From contig DASWYF010000020.1 in assembly GCA_036405135.1 (NCBI GenBank), positions 248,001 to 312,000 on the forward strand: 64,000 nt of DNA, given 5' to 3'. Below the pieces are notes generated by a model. The model saw nothing but the letters and a program-made list of their open reading frames with translations, was not told the origin of the DNA and did no database searches. The translations under genes were made by a program, and so were the position numbers. The number at the start of each line of letters is the position of its first letter. Position 1 is the first letter of the stretch. The stretch comes from Verrucomicrobiia bacterium. GTDB lineage: Bacteria; Verrucomicrobiota; Verrucomicrobiia; Limisphaerales; JAEYXS01. This document shows positions 1 to 8,774 of the stretch, one piece after another.

Positions 1-1
1 T

Positions 2-157
2 GCGGAAGGCCTTACCACGGCGGAGATCGCCAAAAAGCTTTTTATCAGTCCCCGCACAGTGGAGACGCATCGCGCCAACCTGATGCGAAAGCTGAACTTG
101 CACACGCAGACGGACTTGGTGAAATTTGCAATACGCAAGGGCATCATCTCGGCATAG
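2..157 (+). CDS. LuxR/NarL-type response regulator, C-terminal end only
   Basis: This is the 3' end of a gene cut by the window start; 51 residues are visible before the TAG stop. They form most of a LuxR-type helix-turn-helix: [19 protein letters not shown], followed by [17 protein letters not shown]. This is the DNA-binding domain found at the C-terminus of NarL/FixJ response regulators, so the missing part is probably a receiver domain. The target genes cannot be inferred. The domain call is secure; the rest of the protein is unseen. Confidence 0.85.
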   Translation, partial: AEGLTTAEIAKKLFISPRTVETHRANLMRKLNLHTQTDLVKFAIRKGIISA

Positions 158-339
158 ACAAGCCGTTGATCCGCCTAAAAGTTTCATCGTAAATCCATTT
201 GCGACTTAACGTATTGGACCCGTTCTCTGGTCTTTGTATTCTTCTAGTCTGCTTCCGCATGGCAAATTACGTCCCCGTACGTATAGGCATAAGAGCCTAC
301 GACGATTAGATTGACATTGTTAAATCAATTGCCGTAAGC

Positions 340-549
340 ATGAGCATATTCTCAATGGCCAAAAAAGCTACAGCGCAGAAGCTGGCGTCTCTGTGGTCCA
401 CGGTTGCCAAGGCTGACCAGGCACTCGCGGTTGACTTCACTCCGCTGAAAGCACCCGTCGCTCTGCAACTCCAACGCGCGAAGCAAGTGGTGTATTCCGA
501 GCATCGTCCCAAGGCCCGCGTCATACGGGTGGATTGCTACTTGGGCTAA
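340..549 (+). CDS. small protein of unknown function (69 aa)
   Basis: A 69-residue frame starting MSIFSMAKKATAQKLASLW and ending RVIRVDCYLG. I do not recognise it. Codon choice looks like that of real genes here (CTG, GCG, AAG, CTC favoured), and a strong hairpin with a T-run follows 30 bases after the stop, which supports a short independent transcript. There is no signal peptide, membrane segment or cysteine motif; the middle is mildly basic and helical. No good ribosome-binding site precedes the ATG. Two other frames on the opposite strand overlap it, so coding is only moderately supported. Confidence 0.4.
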   Translation: MSIFSMAKKATAQKLASLWSTVAKADQALAVDFTPLKAPVALQLQRAKQVVYSEHRPKARVIRVDCYLG

Positions 550-578
550 GCCGATCATTCTTTCGTAAGTATTCTAGC

Positions 579-604
579 AGCCGCCTCAAAAAGGCGGCTT
601 TTTG
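579..604. terminator. Rho-independent terminator, probably bidirectional
   Basis: AGCCGCCT and AGGCGGCT form a stem around an A-rich loop and are followed by TTTTTG. It lies between the small gene ending at 549 and the minus-strand DUF1552 gene ending at 634, so it can serve both. Confidence 0.8.
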
Positions 605-633
605 TTGCTGACGAAAACGTCCCTGTGCTCCTC

Positions 634-1896
634 CTACGACAACTCCAGTCCATTGACCCTCCCCTTGCCGCTCGCGAACTGGTCCGCTCCCACGCCCAAC
701 CGCTGCAACATGCTCACAAAGATCTGCCCGGCCGCGGTGTTATTCTTCAGGTCAAAACCCACATGCCCGCCATGCTTGAACCCGCCACCGGCCAGCAGCA
801 TCGGCATGTTCTTCGTATCGTGACTGGACGCATTGCCAAGGTTGGAGCCGTAAAGCACCATCGTGCTATCCAGCACGGAACTGCCTACTTCTTTCGAATC
901 GCGGAGCTTGATCAGAAAATCCCGTAACGCCTGCATCTCCAATGTCTCCACGATCTTGAGCTGCGCCAGCTTCTCCGGGTCTTTGCCGTGATGCGAGAGA
1001 TTGTGGTGATCGATAGTCACCCCTTGGATCGGCGGCACATCGTTCATGCCATCAATGCTCAACGTGATGAACCGCGTGGAGTCCGTCTGCAACGCCAGGT
1101 GCATCACATCGAAAAGCAGGCGCGTGCGGCCCACAATGTCTTTACGGTCCGCGATGTCGTTCGGCACCGGCGCAGTGACCTTGGGCTTCGGTTTTTGCGA
1201 CCACGCCTCCGCCTTCACCAATCGTTGTTCCACTTCCCTTACCGCCGTGAAATACTGGTCCAGCCGTTCGCGATCCGTCGCAGTCGCGTCCCGTTCGATC
1301 TTCTTAGCCTGCGCATGCACCGTGTCCATGATGCTCTGACCGTCCTTGAGCCGCTGCACCTGTTGTTTCACCTCGGCGGGCGTGCCATCCACAAAAAGTT
1401 TACGGAAAATCTGTGAGGGCCGCTTGTCCGAAGGGATCTGCACGCCCGAGCGACTGTAGCTCAGGCTGGAGCGATCCGTGCCGAGCGCGAGGAAGGAAAA
1501 GCGCGTATCCGGCGCGAGCTTCTCCACGGCAAATTGATCCAGTGAAATGCTGTTGCGAAAGCTGCTGCTTCCCGGATGCACCGCTGCCGTCAGAAAACTC
1601 GCTTCCGACGAATGCCCGCCATCCACTTCCGGATGCGACACACCGGAGAAGATCGTGAAGTCGTTGCGGAAATCCTTCAGCACTTCGAGATACGGCGTGA
1701 GCGTGTAGTCACGGCCCGTCTTCGTCGGGAACAGGTATTCGCCATGCAAACCAAGCGAGGTGTTCACACACACCATACGACGCGGCGCACCTGTAGCGGC
1801 AGCGGCGGCGGTACCCAGTGATTCCAGCGCGGGCAAGGCCAGCATCACCCCCGCTGCGCGGAGGAACGAACGTCTATTGATTGCGTGCATACTCAT
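634..1896 (-). CDS. DUF1552 family secreted protein
   Basis: A 420-residue protein of the DUF1552 family, common in Planctomycetes and Verrucomicrobia and nearly always next to a DUF1592-type cytochrome-like gene, as here. Its biochemical role is not established. The start at 1896 is chosen because it gives a Tat-like signal (RRSFLRAAG at residues 8-16, then a hydrophobic stretch ending in an Ala-rich region) and lies one base past the upstream stop; a longer in-frame start would run inside the upstream gene. Export by Tat suggests folding in the cytoplasm, perhaps with a cofactor. It is co-transcribed with the upstream gene on the minus strand. The family call is firm. Confidence 0.9.
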   Translation of the reverse strand: MSMHAINRRSFLRAAGVMLALPALESLGTAAAAATGAPRRMVCVNTSLGLHGEYLFPTKTGRDYTLTPYLEVLKDFRNDFTIFSGVSHPEVDGGHSSEASFLTAAVHPGSSSFRNSISLDQFAVEKLAPDTRFSFLALGTDRSSLSYSRSGVQIPSDKRPSQIFRKLFVDGTPAEVKQQVQRLKDGQSIMDTVHAQAKKIERDATATDRERLDQYFTAVREVEQRLVKAEAWSQKPKPKVTAPVPNDIADRKDIVGRTRLLFDVMHLALQTDSTRFITLSIDGMNDVPPIQGVTIDHHNLSHHGKDPEKLAQLKIVETLEMQALRDFLIKLRDSKEVGSSVLDSTMVLYGSNLGNASSHDTKNMPMLLAGGGFKHGGHVGFDLKNNTAAGQIFVSMLQRLGVGADQFASGKGRVNGLELS

Positions 1897-1897
1897 A

Positions 1898-4261
1898 TCA
1901 CTTGGATTGAAAGGTCGGGCTTTGCACCAGTTCATGGATGAGACTGCGCAAGCCATACTGCTTCGGCTCTGTGCGCTTCACAATACCCTCGATGATCGCA
2001 CGATCCTTGAATTCCATCCCATGCCCCGTCGCATACACGAGGAGCTTTTCCGTCGTCGCACGCGCGAGTTGTTCGCGATCCTTGAGGAGCAATGCCTTGA
2101 ATTGATCGATGCCGTTGAAAGCCCGTCCATCGGCCAGCTTGTCCGCGTTCTCCACCTTCGGGCCGTTGCCGTACGGCATGCGTTTACCATCCACGAACGC
2201 GCGATTGTTCCAGTCCGCCTTCTTGCGATACGTCGCGCGATAACCGCCGATCACATCGAAGCACTCCAGCGCATAACCCGGCGGGTCGATCTTCACATGG
2301 CACGAAGCGCACGTCTCCACACTGCGATGCTTGTCCAGCTGACCCCGGATGCTCGTTGCTCCACGGATATCCGGCTCAATGGCGGGCACGTTCTTTGGCG
2401 GCGGCGGAACGGGTTTCCCGAGCAACCGGTCCAACACCCACACGCCGCGCAGCACTGGCGAAGTCGTCGTACCGTTTGCGGAAACTTTCAGGATGCTCGC
2501 CTGCGTCAGCACCCCGCCGCGACGCCACTCCGGCTTGAGCGCGATCTTCTGAAACTCCATCCCTTGCACGCCGGGGATCTCGTAATGCTTCGCCAGCCGT
2601 TCATTCAGCATCGCGAAATCGCTGTGGATGAAATTCACTACGCTCAGATCGTTCTTCAGGATCTCGTTAAAGAACGTCTTCGTCTCGATGACCATCGAGC
2701 GCTCCAGCAATTCATCGAATTCCGGATAAAGCTCCTTGTCCGGATTCGTCGCCTTGATGTTGCGAAGGCCCAGCCATTGACCGGTGAAGTTATCAGTGAA
2801 CGCCACCGCCTTCGGGTCTTTCAACATCCGCTCCACTTGCGCGCGCAACACCTCTGGCTTCGCGAGCTGGTTCTGATTCGCCAGCGTCATCAATGCGTCA
2901 TCCGGCATCGTGCTCCAGAGGAAATAGGAGAGGCGCGACGCCAGTTGCGGATCGGTGAGTTTGCCCGGCTTCGCTTTCAGATAGAGGAAGTCCGGCGACG
3001 TGAGTACGGCTTTCAATCCCACGCGCAAGGCGTCCTCAAACTTCACGCCACTGTCCAAACGCGCTTTGATGAGCGCGGTGTAGGGAGCCAGTTCTGTTTC
3101 GCTGATGCTGCGACGAAACGCCCGGGGCATGAGCCGACGCAGGATCGCGTTCGCATCGTTCAACGTTCCTTGTGCGAGATTCACATTGCCGAGCAAGGTC
3201 GTGTGACTCTTCGGCGGCCACTCCTCCACGAGCGGACCTTCCACCTCCAACCATTGCGCGGCCAGGCCGACGCCCTGATAACTCTCCGGCTTGTCCGGCC
3301 ACGGTTTCATCGGCCCCATCGTCACTATGCGGACGTTGTCGCGCACCTGCATCCGCTCTTCCCACTCGAAGACCTTCGGCTTGTCCGGTGGCGCGTCAAA
3401 GGTCTGCGTCAATTCCGTCTTGCCGGACTGCGGATTCTGGCTGCCCGTGTAGATCAGGATGGGCGTCGTCTTGCCTCCGCTCTTCCAAGCGTAAGCCGAG
3501 AGGCGGAAACGATACCGCCCAGCCTCCCGCACCGCTGCCTCGCGCATGAGCTTCGGGGGGTACAATTCATTCAAGAACACCACGCCATCACCCATGCGCA
3601 AGATCTGGTCATCAATGGCTTTACCCAGTTCACCTTTATCCTGCAGGTATTGCCAGCGCACCTTGCGCGTCTGCGGACGCTGCGTTTTCACGATCGCCGC
3701 ATCCAGGATCGCATCCGCCGCTTCCAGATATTTCTCGATATGCACCGGCGAGATGTCGAGCGCCCGATCCACCGTATCGAAGCCACTGCTCGTGCCATCC
3801 TCCGGCAACATTTCTTTTACTTCTAGGTCGATGTGGAAGAGATCGCGGATGGTGTTCTGATACTCCACGCGGTTCAACCGCCGCCACGCTGTGCGACCAT
3901 CCGCCAGTTGCCGTTCCGCATCCACTTCCGTGAGCGCCGCCGCCAGCGAACGCGTCGCCTGCTTCGTGGCATCCTGGGGTGGGCGCACCTTCTTCGCCGG
4001 TGGCATCTCGCCATCGGCGATCCGATCATGGATGCGCGCCCACAACACGCTCTCCTTCGCGAACTCCGGCTTCGCCAGCAGCGCCGTCAGATCCAGTCCG
4101 CCCTTCTGCACCTCTTTATCATGACACTCCGTGCAATGTTGCTCCGCGAAAGGTTTAAAAGTTTGTAACGCCATCGTGGACTGGTCCGCGTACCCTGGCA
4201 GAATGGATAACGAAAACGCGCCGGTGAGCGCGACGAAGAGCGATGACATCGACTGACGCAT
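1898..4261 (-). CDS. DUF1587/DUF1592/DUF1588/DUF1585 multidomain cytochrome-like protein
   Basis: A 787-residue exported protein of the PSCyt/PSD group. It has an N-terminal signal peptide (about residues 1-25), a c-type heme motif CTECH at 43-47, then the DUF1587, DUF1592, DUF1588 and DUF1585 regions in that order. A second CxxCH (CASCH, about 651-655) is the conserved start of the DUF1588 tail (IDPPGYALECFD). Such proteins are abundant in Planctomycetes and Verrucomicrobia and are presumed periplasmic redox or polymer-related proteins; no reaction is proven. The start at 4261 (MRQSMSSLF) is preferred over a longer frame because it begins directly before the signal peptide. It forms an operon with the DUF1552 gene. 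Confidence 0.88.
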   Translation of the reverse strand: MRQSMSSLFVALTGAFSLSILPGYADQSTMALQTFKPFAEQHCTECHDKEVQKGGLDLTALLAKPEFAKESVLWARIHDRIADGEMPPAKKVRPPQDATKQATRSLAAALTEVDAERQLADGRTAWRRLNRVEYQNTIRDLFHIDLEVKEMLPEDGTSSGFDTVDRALDISPVHIEKYLEAADAILDAAIVKTQRPQTRKVRWQYLQDKGELGKAIDDQILRMGDGVVFLNELYPPKLMREAAVREAGRYRFRLSAYAWKSGGKTTPILIYTGSQNPQSGKTELTQTFDAPPDKPKVFEWEERMQVRDNVRIVTMGPMKPWPDKPESYQGVGLAAQWLEVEGPLVEEWPPKSHTTLLGNVNLAQGTLNDANAILRRLMPRAFRRSISETELAPYTALIKARLDSGVKFEDALRVGLKAVLTSPDFLYLKAKPGKLTDPQLASRLSYFLWSTMPDDALMTLANQNQLAKPEVLRAQVERMLKDPKAVAFTDNFTGQWLGLRNIKATNPDKELYPEFDELLERSMVIETKTFFNEILKNDLSVVNFIHSDFAMLNERLAKHYEIPGVQGMEFQKIALKPEWRRGGVLTQASILKVSANGTTTSPVLRGVWVLDRLLGKPVPPPPKNVPAIEPDIRGATSIRGQLDKHRSVETCASCHVKIDPPGYALECFDVIGGYRATYRKKADWNNRAFVDGKRMPYGNGPKVENADKLADGRAFNGIDQFKALLLKDREQLARATTEKLLVYATGHGMEFKDRAIIEGIVKRTEPKQYGLRSLIHELVQSPTFQSK

Positions 4262-4420
4262 GCAGACTGGGTGCTTTTCTCCACCCACTCTCACCTCCCG
4301 CCGCCCATCTGTCCATCCTCCATTGTTCCCGGCTCGCTTCATTTTGCCTTTCCTCCGTGCTCGTTCTCGTCGCCGATTCCCCCCATCTCGACTTTCATGC
4401 CACCCATCGTATCAAGTCCA

Positions 4421-4441
4421 GTATGACATCCGCTGTCATAC
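4421..4441. promoter_or_regulatory. inverted repeat, possible operator for the DUF1592 operon
   Basis: GTATGACA-TCCGC-TGTCATAC is an exact 8-base inverted repeat with a 5-base centre, about 160 bases upstream of the DUF1592 start. The size and symmetry suit a dimeric repressor. No clear -35/-10 pair could be assigned beside it, so the role is inference. Confidence 0.35.
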
Positions 4442-5085
4442 CTCCCTTTTTCTTGAAAATATTTTCGACCACCTAAAACGCTCAAAACCAGTCAATTACA
4501 CCGAGAATCACCTTTCATTTCCTGTTCGCGCCCTTCGCGGGCTCTCACTGCAATTTCCGTTTTCATCTCACCACGTTTTAGCATCCCCCCTGTGACATCC
4601 ATAGGCACAGGGGCAAAAATAATCAGGAATTATTTACGCCCCTCCATTATTGCCCTCCACGGCAAACTGATTCACTACGTCCTTCGCCTCCACCTGATTC
4701 GCGCCGGTTGCCAGACTGCTTTTCCGCGATCTTGAACACGCCCACTGGCGATCAGTCAGCCTGGCGTTCATTCTCCTTCTCTTCCTCTGTCACTACGTGA
4801 CCCTGCTTCCACGCCTAGTTCACGGCGACTTGAAAAGCCGCTGCTAAGAATCTTTGACCCTCCGGGTCAGGGAAAACGGAACCTCAATCGATTGTCGACG
4901 GCTTATGAATAATCCCCTGTGACTCAAAGTTCAGGACATCATTCAAAGCCGAATCATTTCCATCGCTATCGAACAAAGCCCCTTCTTTCCCATTCGTTTG
5001 CCCCCATTCGGTTGATTGCCCTCCATCGCTCCTATTTACCTCACAACAAATAAACAGCCCGCCAGTTTTCACAGCGGGTTGCCGT

Positions 5086-5163
5086 TTATTCTTCGGTCGG
5101 CTCTGACTTGTTACGCCGGATCAACACGAATCCGCCCAGCACCGCCTCTTTCCTTGTGGTGAG
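5086..5163 (-). pseudogene. 3' relic of a membrane-anchored protein gene
   Basis: Reading the minus strand, 25 codons from just after a TGA to a TAA encode a tail ending AVLGGFVLIRRNKSEPTEE: a hydrophobic stretch, two arginines, then a charged end. This resembles the C-terminal anchor of exported proteins. No start lies upstream in frame. A weak hairpin followed by a T-rich run (5058-5078, minus strand) sits where the gene's terminator would be. Probably the remnant of a deleted gene. Confidence 0.3.
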
Positions 5164-5381
5164 TCATGCCCCTGAAGGGAGCTACGCTATACAGAACAGA
5201 AACTCGAGATATGCGCTTTACTAATAAAATATTAACATAGTTAAGAAAAAATTATAAATACAGCATTCACTCAAAATACGTACAGATTTTTGAATATTCA
5301 TAAGCTAAGATTTTTCTGAATTAACCAAACCCTGTGGAAAATCTTTAGAAATGTCGTCTTTGACGGGCGGACCAAGTTTTT

Positions 5382-5807
5382 ATGAGTATCTCACGTATCT
5401 GTGGTTTAGGCCTAGTGTTGACTGGAGTGCTGGCAAGCGGTTGCGGTGGTGATGAATCCGAGGATTCCACCTCGCCAGCGCAACCCTCTCCGGCGCAAGC
5501 CGTGCAACCTACGGCGGACATCTCCACCCCCACGCCAGTCGCCCCGCCTCCCCCTGGGGCTGCCTCTGTAGGCACCCCAGTCGGCCAGGCCACTCCTGAG
5601 GCCCCGGAGATGACGGTGCCGAGCAAGGATGCGTTGGAAGTGGTGACGATGGCGACGCAGAGCTTTTTCATTGCCAATGACCGTGCGCCCAAGTCCTTGG
5701 ATGAACTGGTGTCTTCCGGCTACCTGAAGCGATTGCCCGTTCCCCCCGTGGGCAAGAAGTACGTGTATGACGCGGAAAACGCCAAACTTTCCCTGGCTGA
5801 CCAATAA
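5382..5807 (+). CDS. lipoprotein with pseudopilin-like C-terminal segment (copy 1)
   Basis: A 141-residue predicted lipoprotein. The signal peptide ends at a lipobox, ASG-C with Cys21. A proline-, alanine- and threonine-rich linker (about 22-72) follows, then a C-terminal segment of about 70 residues. That segment contains [16 protein letters not shown] and [14 protein letters not shown], a pattern that resembles the head region of GspG-type pseudopilins (helix end, SLDELV, YxYD strand) but without the pilin N-terminal helix. The gene sits 35 bases before a pseudopilin gene, and the pair is duplicated at 7206-8636. The last 216 bases differ from copy 2 at only four silent positions, while the N-terminal halves are unrelated. 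Function is unknown; a docking partner for the pseudopilin is one guess. Confidence 0.8.
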   Translation: MSISRICGLGLVLTGVLASGCGGDESEDSTSPAQPSPAQAVQPTADISTPTPVAPPPPGAASVGTPVGQATPEAPEMTVPSKDALEVVTMATQSFFIANDRAPKSLDELVSSGYLKRLPVPPVGKKYVYDAENAKLSLADQ

Positions 5808-5842
5808 TCCTCATCCCCTGCCTCCTGCCTCAAAAAACTGCT

Positions 5843-6820
5843 ATGAAAACTACGCTGACCGACATTAAGGCTAGGCTGTCCTTTGCCTTCACCCTGATCG
5901 AGCTGCTGGTGGTGATCGCGATCATCGCGATCCTGGCCGGCATGCTGTTACCCGCGCTGGCCAAGGCCAAGTCCAAGGCTTTGACGAGCAAGTGCATGAA
6001 CAACATGAAACAGCTCGCCGTGGGCCATGGCATGTATCAGGACGATAACAAGGACAAGATCATGTTCTCCAATCTCCGCCTGGGCGGTGGCGTGGATTGG
6101 ACATGGGATGACCTCTTGAACAACTACGTAGGCGGTGCCCTGACAGCAGCGGAAAAACGTCAGGCCGCCGGAAAGTATCAACTGCCCGTGGTCCTCTGCC
6201 CGGCGGACAAGATCCGCACGTATTGGGCCACCTGGAACCAGGATGCCCAAGGGCGCGAGGTGCAGCGGCGGAGCTACTCCATGCCGCGTGCCACCATGGG
6301 GCGCACCACAGATACCGCTAATTACCTGACTGTTGCCGCCGGTGGCTATCAGATCGGCGCCCTGCCTTTGCGAGATGCTGACTGGCCGCCAAATCCGGCC
6401 AGCCGGTCTGGGTTGGGAATGAACTGGTCTGATAATGATGCGACATCAGCCAGTGGCTGGGTAAAGCTGGATGTCCGCAGCGGCAATACGAGCCCAGATC
6501 CCTTTCGTCAGTTGTCCTATCGCGGGGCGATGGTGACTGAAGCGGTGGGCACCATCCTGCTGACCGAGAGGTTTCACCAGTCCGCCCTTACGACGTATGG
6601 CAACGCTTGGATACCCAATGCCAATGAGCATGCGGTCGGCAATGGCTCAGCCCCGGTGATGGATACCGTGGACCTGAAGAGCCACCACAACAGCCTGATC
6701 AACTACCTGTTCCTGGATGGCCATGTGGAAACTTTGTTGCCCGCAGCCACCTTGGGCAATACGAATCGCGCCACTTTGACCATCCAGACGGGCATGTGGA
6801 CTGTGCTGGCCAACGACTAG
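5843..6820 (+). CDS. type II secretion/pilin-like pseudopilin, PVC type (copy 1)
   Basis: A 325-residue prepilin-type protein. A 15-residue leader ends in Ala, followed by [18 protein letters not shown] with the conserved Glu at mature position 5, so processing by a prepilin peptidase is expected. The large C-terminal head ends with a DGHVE motif, typical of the DUF1559/H-X9-DG class found in Planctomycetes and Verrucomicrobia in many copies. No assembly ATPase, platform protein or peptidase gene is in the window. It is the second gene of a two-gene operon with the lipoprotein and is closed by a terminator at 6845. A close paralogue is 7662-8636. Confidence 0.9.
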   Translation: MKTTLTDIKARLSFAFTLIELLVVIAIIAILAGMLLPALAKAKSKALTSKCMNNMKQLAVGHGMYQDDNKDKIMFSNLRLGGGVDWTWDDLLNNYVGGALTAAEKRQAAGKYQLPVVLCPADKIRTYWATWNQDAQGREVQRRSYSMPRATMGRTTDTANYLTVAAGGYQIGALPLRDADWPPNPASRSGLGMNWSDNDATSASGWVKLDVRSGNTSPDPFRQLSYRGAMVTEAVGTILLTERFHQSALTTYGNAWIPNANEHAVGNGSAPVMDTVDLKSHHNSLINYLFLDGHVETLLPAATLGNTNRATLTIQTGMWTVLAND

Positions 6821-6844
6821 CGAGCCTGAATTTTTAGCCACACA

Positions 6845-6878
6845 AAACGGCTTCCCCGAAACGGGAAGCCGTTTTTTT
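6845..6878 (+). terminator. Rho-independent terminator
   Basis: AAACGGCTTCCC pairs with GGGAAGCCGTTT across a 6-base loop and is followed by Ts. It closes the first lipoprotein/pseudopilin pair. Confidence 0.9.
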
Positions 6879-7205
6879 GCTTTTGAAATGCAGGAGGTAA
6901 GCGTATCGGGGAGAGCAGTCCAAGGACTCAGAGCAGAATATTGCAACGCGTATCCGTGCAAGAATTGGGGCAGGAAAAGCTCTTATGTTCATGATGGAGA
7001 TGAGGTAGCAACCATCCAGTCACCAACGCACGCAGTTGTCATTCGCTTCGCCTTTCAGGGCCGAACGACCCGCAGAGGCACCGGTTCTGTGCGCAATCCC
7101 CCAAAATGCTTATAGACATTTCCTGTTAGATGGCAGAACATCCTCTAATTCCATTGTTTTGACCTATTTAAAGTTTTTATCGTCTGGCGAATCAGAGTTG
7201 TTGTT
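6879..7205. other. intergenic interval between the duplicated pairs
   Basis: No supported gene. A 75-codon plus-strand frame here lacks a ribosome-binding site and has biased composition unlike its neighbours. The last 60 bases are AT-rich and probably carry the promoter of the second pair; TTGACC at 7159 could be a -35 box but no matching -10 was found. Confidence 0.4.
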
Positions 7206-7637
7206 ATGAAAAAATTCATGGGCGGACAGACCGTTTTCTATGCGCTGGCGGTGGCAGCAGGCATCAGCGCGGTGGGTTGTGGTAAAGAAGAGCCGGAAAT
7301 AGCAGCCCCAAAACCTGCGGAGACAGGTGCTGGAGCAAGCGTGGGTGCTACCGTCACGGCTTCTGATCCTGTGGCTCCCCCTCCGGTAAGTGCCCCTCCC
7401 ACGGCCACCGGCACTCCTACGACTCCTGAGGCCCCGGAGATGACGGTGCCGAGCAAGGATGCGTTGGAAGTGGTGACGATGGCGACGCAGAGCTTTTTTA
7501 TTGCCAATGACCGTGCGCCCAAGTCCTTGGATGAACTGGTTTCCTCCGGCTACCTGAAGCGATTGCCCGTTCCCCCCGTGGGCAAGAAGTACGTGTATGA
7601 CGCGGAAAACGCCAAACTTTCCCTGGCCGACCAATAA
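7206..7637 (+). CDS. lipoprotein with pseudopilin-like C-terminal segment (copy 2)
   Basis: A 143-residue predicted lipoprotein, with lipobox AVG-C at Cys25 and a low-complexity linker rich in Ala, Pro and Thr. The C-terminal segment of about 70 residues is identical in protein sequence to that of copy 1 (5382-5807). The 216 bases up to the stop differ from copy 1 at four silent positions, whereas signal peptide and linker differ completely. That mosaic suggests gene conversion or a recent partial duplication. The pseudopilin partner follows after 24 bases. Confidence 0.8.
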   Translation: MKKFMGGQTVFYALAVAAGISAVGCGKEEPEIAAPKPAETGAGASVGATVTASDPVAPPPVSAPPTATGTPTTPEAPEMTVPSKDALEVVTMATQSFFIANDRAPKSLDELVSSGYLKRLPVPPVGKKYVYDAENAKLSLADQ

Positions 7638-7661
7638 TTTTGTAATAATCCCCCAACTGTT

Positions 7662-8636
7662 ATGAAGACAAGTTCCAAAGACCTGAAAGCCAAGCTATCC
7701 CTGGCTTTCACCCTCATCGAGCTGCTGGTGGTGATCGCGATCATCGCGATCCTGGCTGGCATGCTGTTACCCGCACTGTCCAAGGCCAAGTCCAAGGCTT
7801 TGACGAGCAAGTGCATGAACAACATGAAGCAGCTCGCTGTGGGCCATGGCATGTATCTGGATGATAACAAGGACAAGGTCATGTACTCCAACCTGCGCCT
7901 GACGGGCAGCATTGACTGGACATGGGACGACCTGTTGAACAACTACGTGGGCGGTGCGCTCACAGCGGCGGAAAAGAAGTCTGCGGCTGGCAAGTTCAAG
8001 CTGCCGGTGGTTCTGTGCCCGGCGGACAAGATCCGGACGTATTGGGCGACTTGGAACCAAGATGCAGCAGGCAATGAAGTGCAGCGGAAGAGCTACGCAC
8101 CACCACGCGCTACCATGGGGTTAATCTCATCTACTGACACCAATTACATTGTAAACCCTACGGGTGGCTACCAGATCGGTGCCTTGACGTTGCGTGCGGC
8201 CGATTGGCCACCCAATCCTGCGAGCCGTTCCGGCATCGGCATGAACTGGTCGGACAGCGATCCGGCCACGGCCAATGGCTGGGTGAAGCTGGATGGGCGC
8301 ACAGGCAATCCGGAACCATACCGGCAATTGGCTTATCGTGGCGCAATGATCACCGAGGCGGTAGATACCATTCTTCTGGCGGAACGCTTCAACCAGTCCC
8401 TGTTGACCACCTATGGCAACTCCTGGATTCAGACAGCCAACGACCATGCCCCCGGCAACGGCTCCGCTCCCATCATGGACGCAGTGGACCTCAAGAGCCA
8501 CCACAACAGCCTGCTGAACTACATGTACATGGATGGCCACGTGGAAACGCTCCTGCCTGCGGCAACACTGGGCAATACGAATCGTTCCACGCTCACCATC
8601 CAGACCGGCCAATGGACGGTTCTGGCTAAGGACTAA
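7662..8636 (+). CDS. type II secretion/pilin-like pseudopilin, PVC type (copy 2)
   Basis: A 324-residue paralogue of 5843-6820, alike over its whole length and most similar in the first 60 residues. The leader ends in Ala, then [18 protein letters not shown] with Glu at +5. The head ends with [11 protein letters not shown], like copy 1. Substitutions are concentrated in the middle of the head, as expected if the two subunits present different surfaces. It shares an operon with the second lipoprotein and is closed by the terminator at 8658. Confidence 0.9.
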   Translation: MKTSSKDLKAKLSLAFTLIELLVVIAIIAILAGMLLPALSKAKSKALTSKCMNNMKQLAVGHGMYLDDNKDKVMYSNLRLTGSIDWTWDDLLNNYVGGALTAAEKKSAAGKFKLPVVLCPADKIRTYWATWNQDAAGNEVQRKSYAPPRATMGLISSTDTNYIVNPTGGYQIGALTLRAADWPPNPASRSGIGMNWSDSDPATANGWVKLDGRTGNPEPYRQLAYRGAMITEAVDTILLAERFNQSLLTTYGNSWIQTANDHAPGNGSAPIMDAVDLKSHHNSLLNYMYMDGHVETLLPAATLGNTNRSTLTIQTGQWTVLAKD

Positions 8637-8657
8637 GAACTCGAGTTTTTCTTTCGC

Positions 8658-8689
8658 AAGCGGCTCCCCCTCCGGGGAGCCGCTTTTTT
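8658..8689 (+). terminator. Rho-independent terminator
   Basis: AAGCGGCTCCCC pairs with GGGGAGCCGCTT across a short loop, followed by TTTT. It closes the second lipoprotein/pseudopilin pair. Confidence 0.9.
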
Positions 8690-8774
8690 ATTGTTCTGAA
8701 AAAGGTTCATGCAAAACGATCTCCGCATGTGGAAGCGTGTTGATTCACCGGAGTGCTCCACTAAGCTGCTGCTT

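Larger units (their letters stand above)
4262..5381. other. gene-poor interval with relics
   Basis: No convincing intact gene is seen in these 1.1 kb. The interval holds a palindrome upstream of the DUF1592 gene (4421-4441), a perfect 12-base palindrome GAAAATATTTTC at 4455-4466, and two short minus-strand stretches that read like 3' ends of lost genes (about 4630-4720 and 5086-5163). A very AT-rich tract (about 5215-5340) precedes the first lipoprotein gene and probably contains its promoter. A 62-residue minus-strand frame at 4884-5072 has no coding features. Confidence 0.5.

Noticed and set aside
1760-3826. 688-codon plus-strand open frame
   Set aside because: It is entirely antisense to the DUF1592/DUF1552 operon. 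Its translation is Arg/His-rich with no domain, as expected from the complement of a GC-rich gene.
4884-5072. 62-codon minus-strand frame
   Set aside because: No ribosome-binding site or domain; it overlaps the possible terminator of a gene relic.
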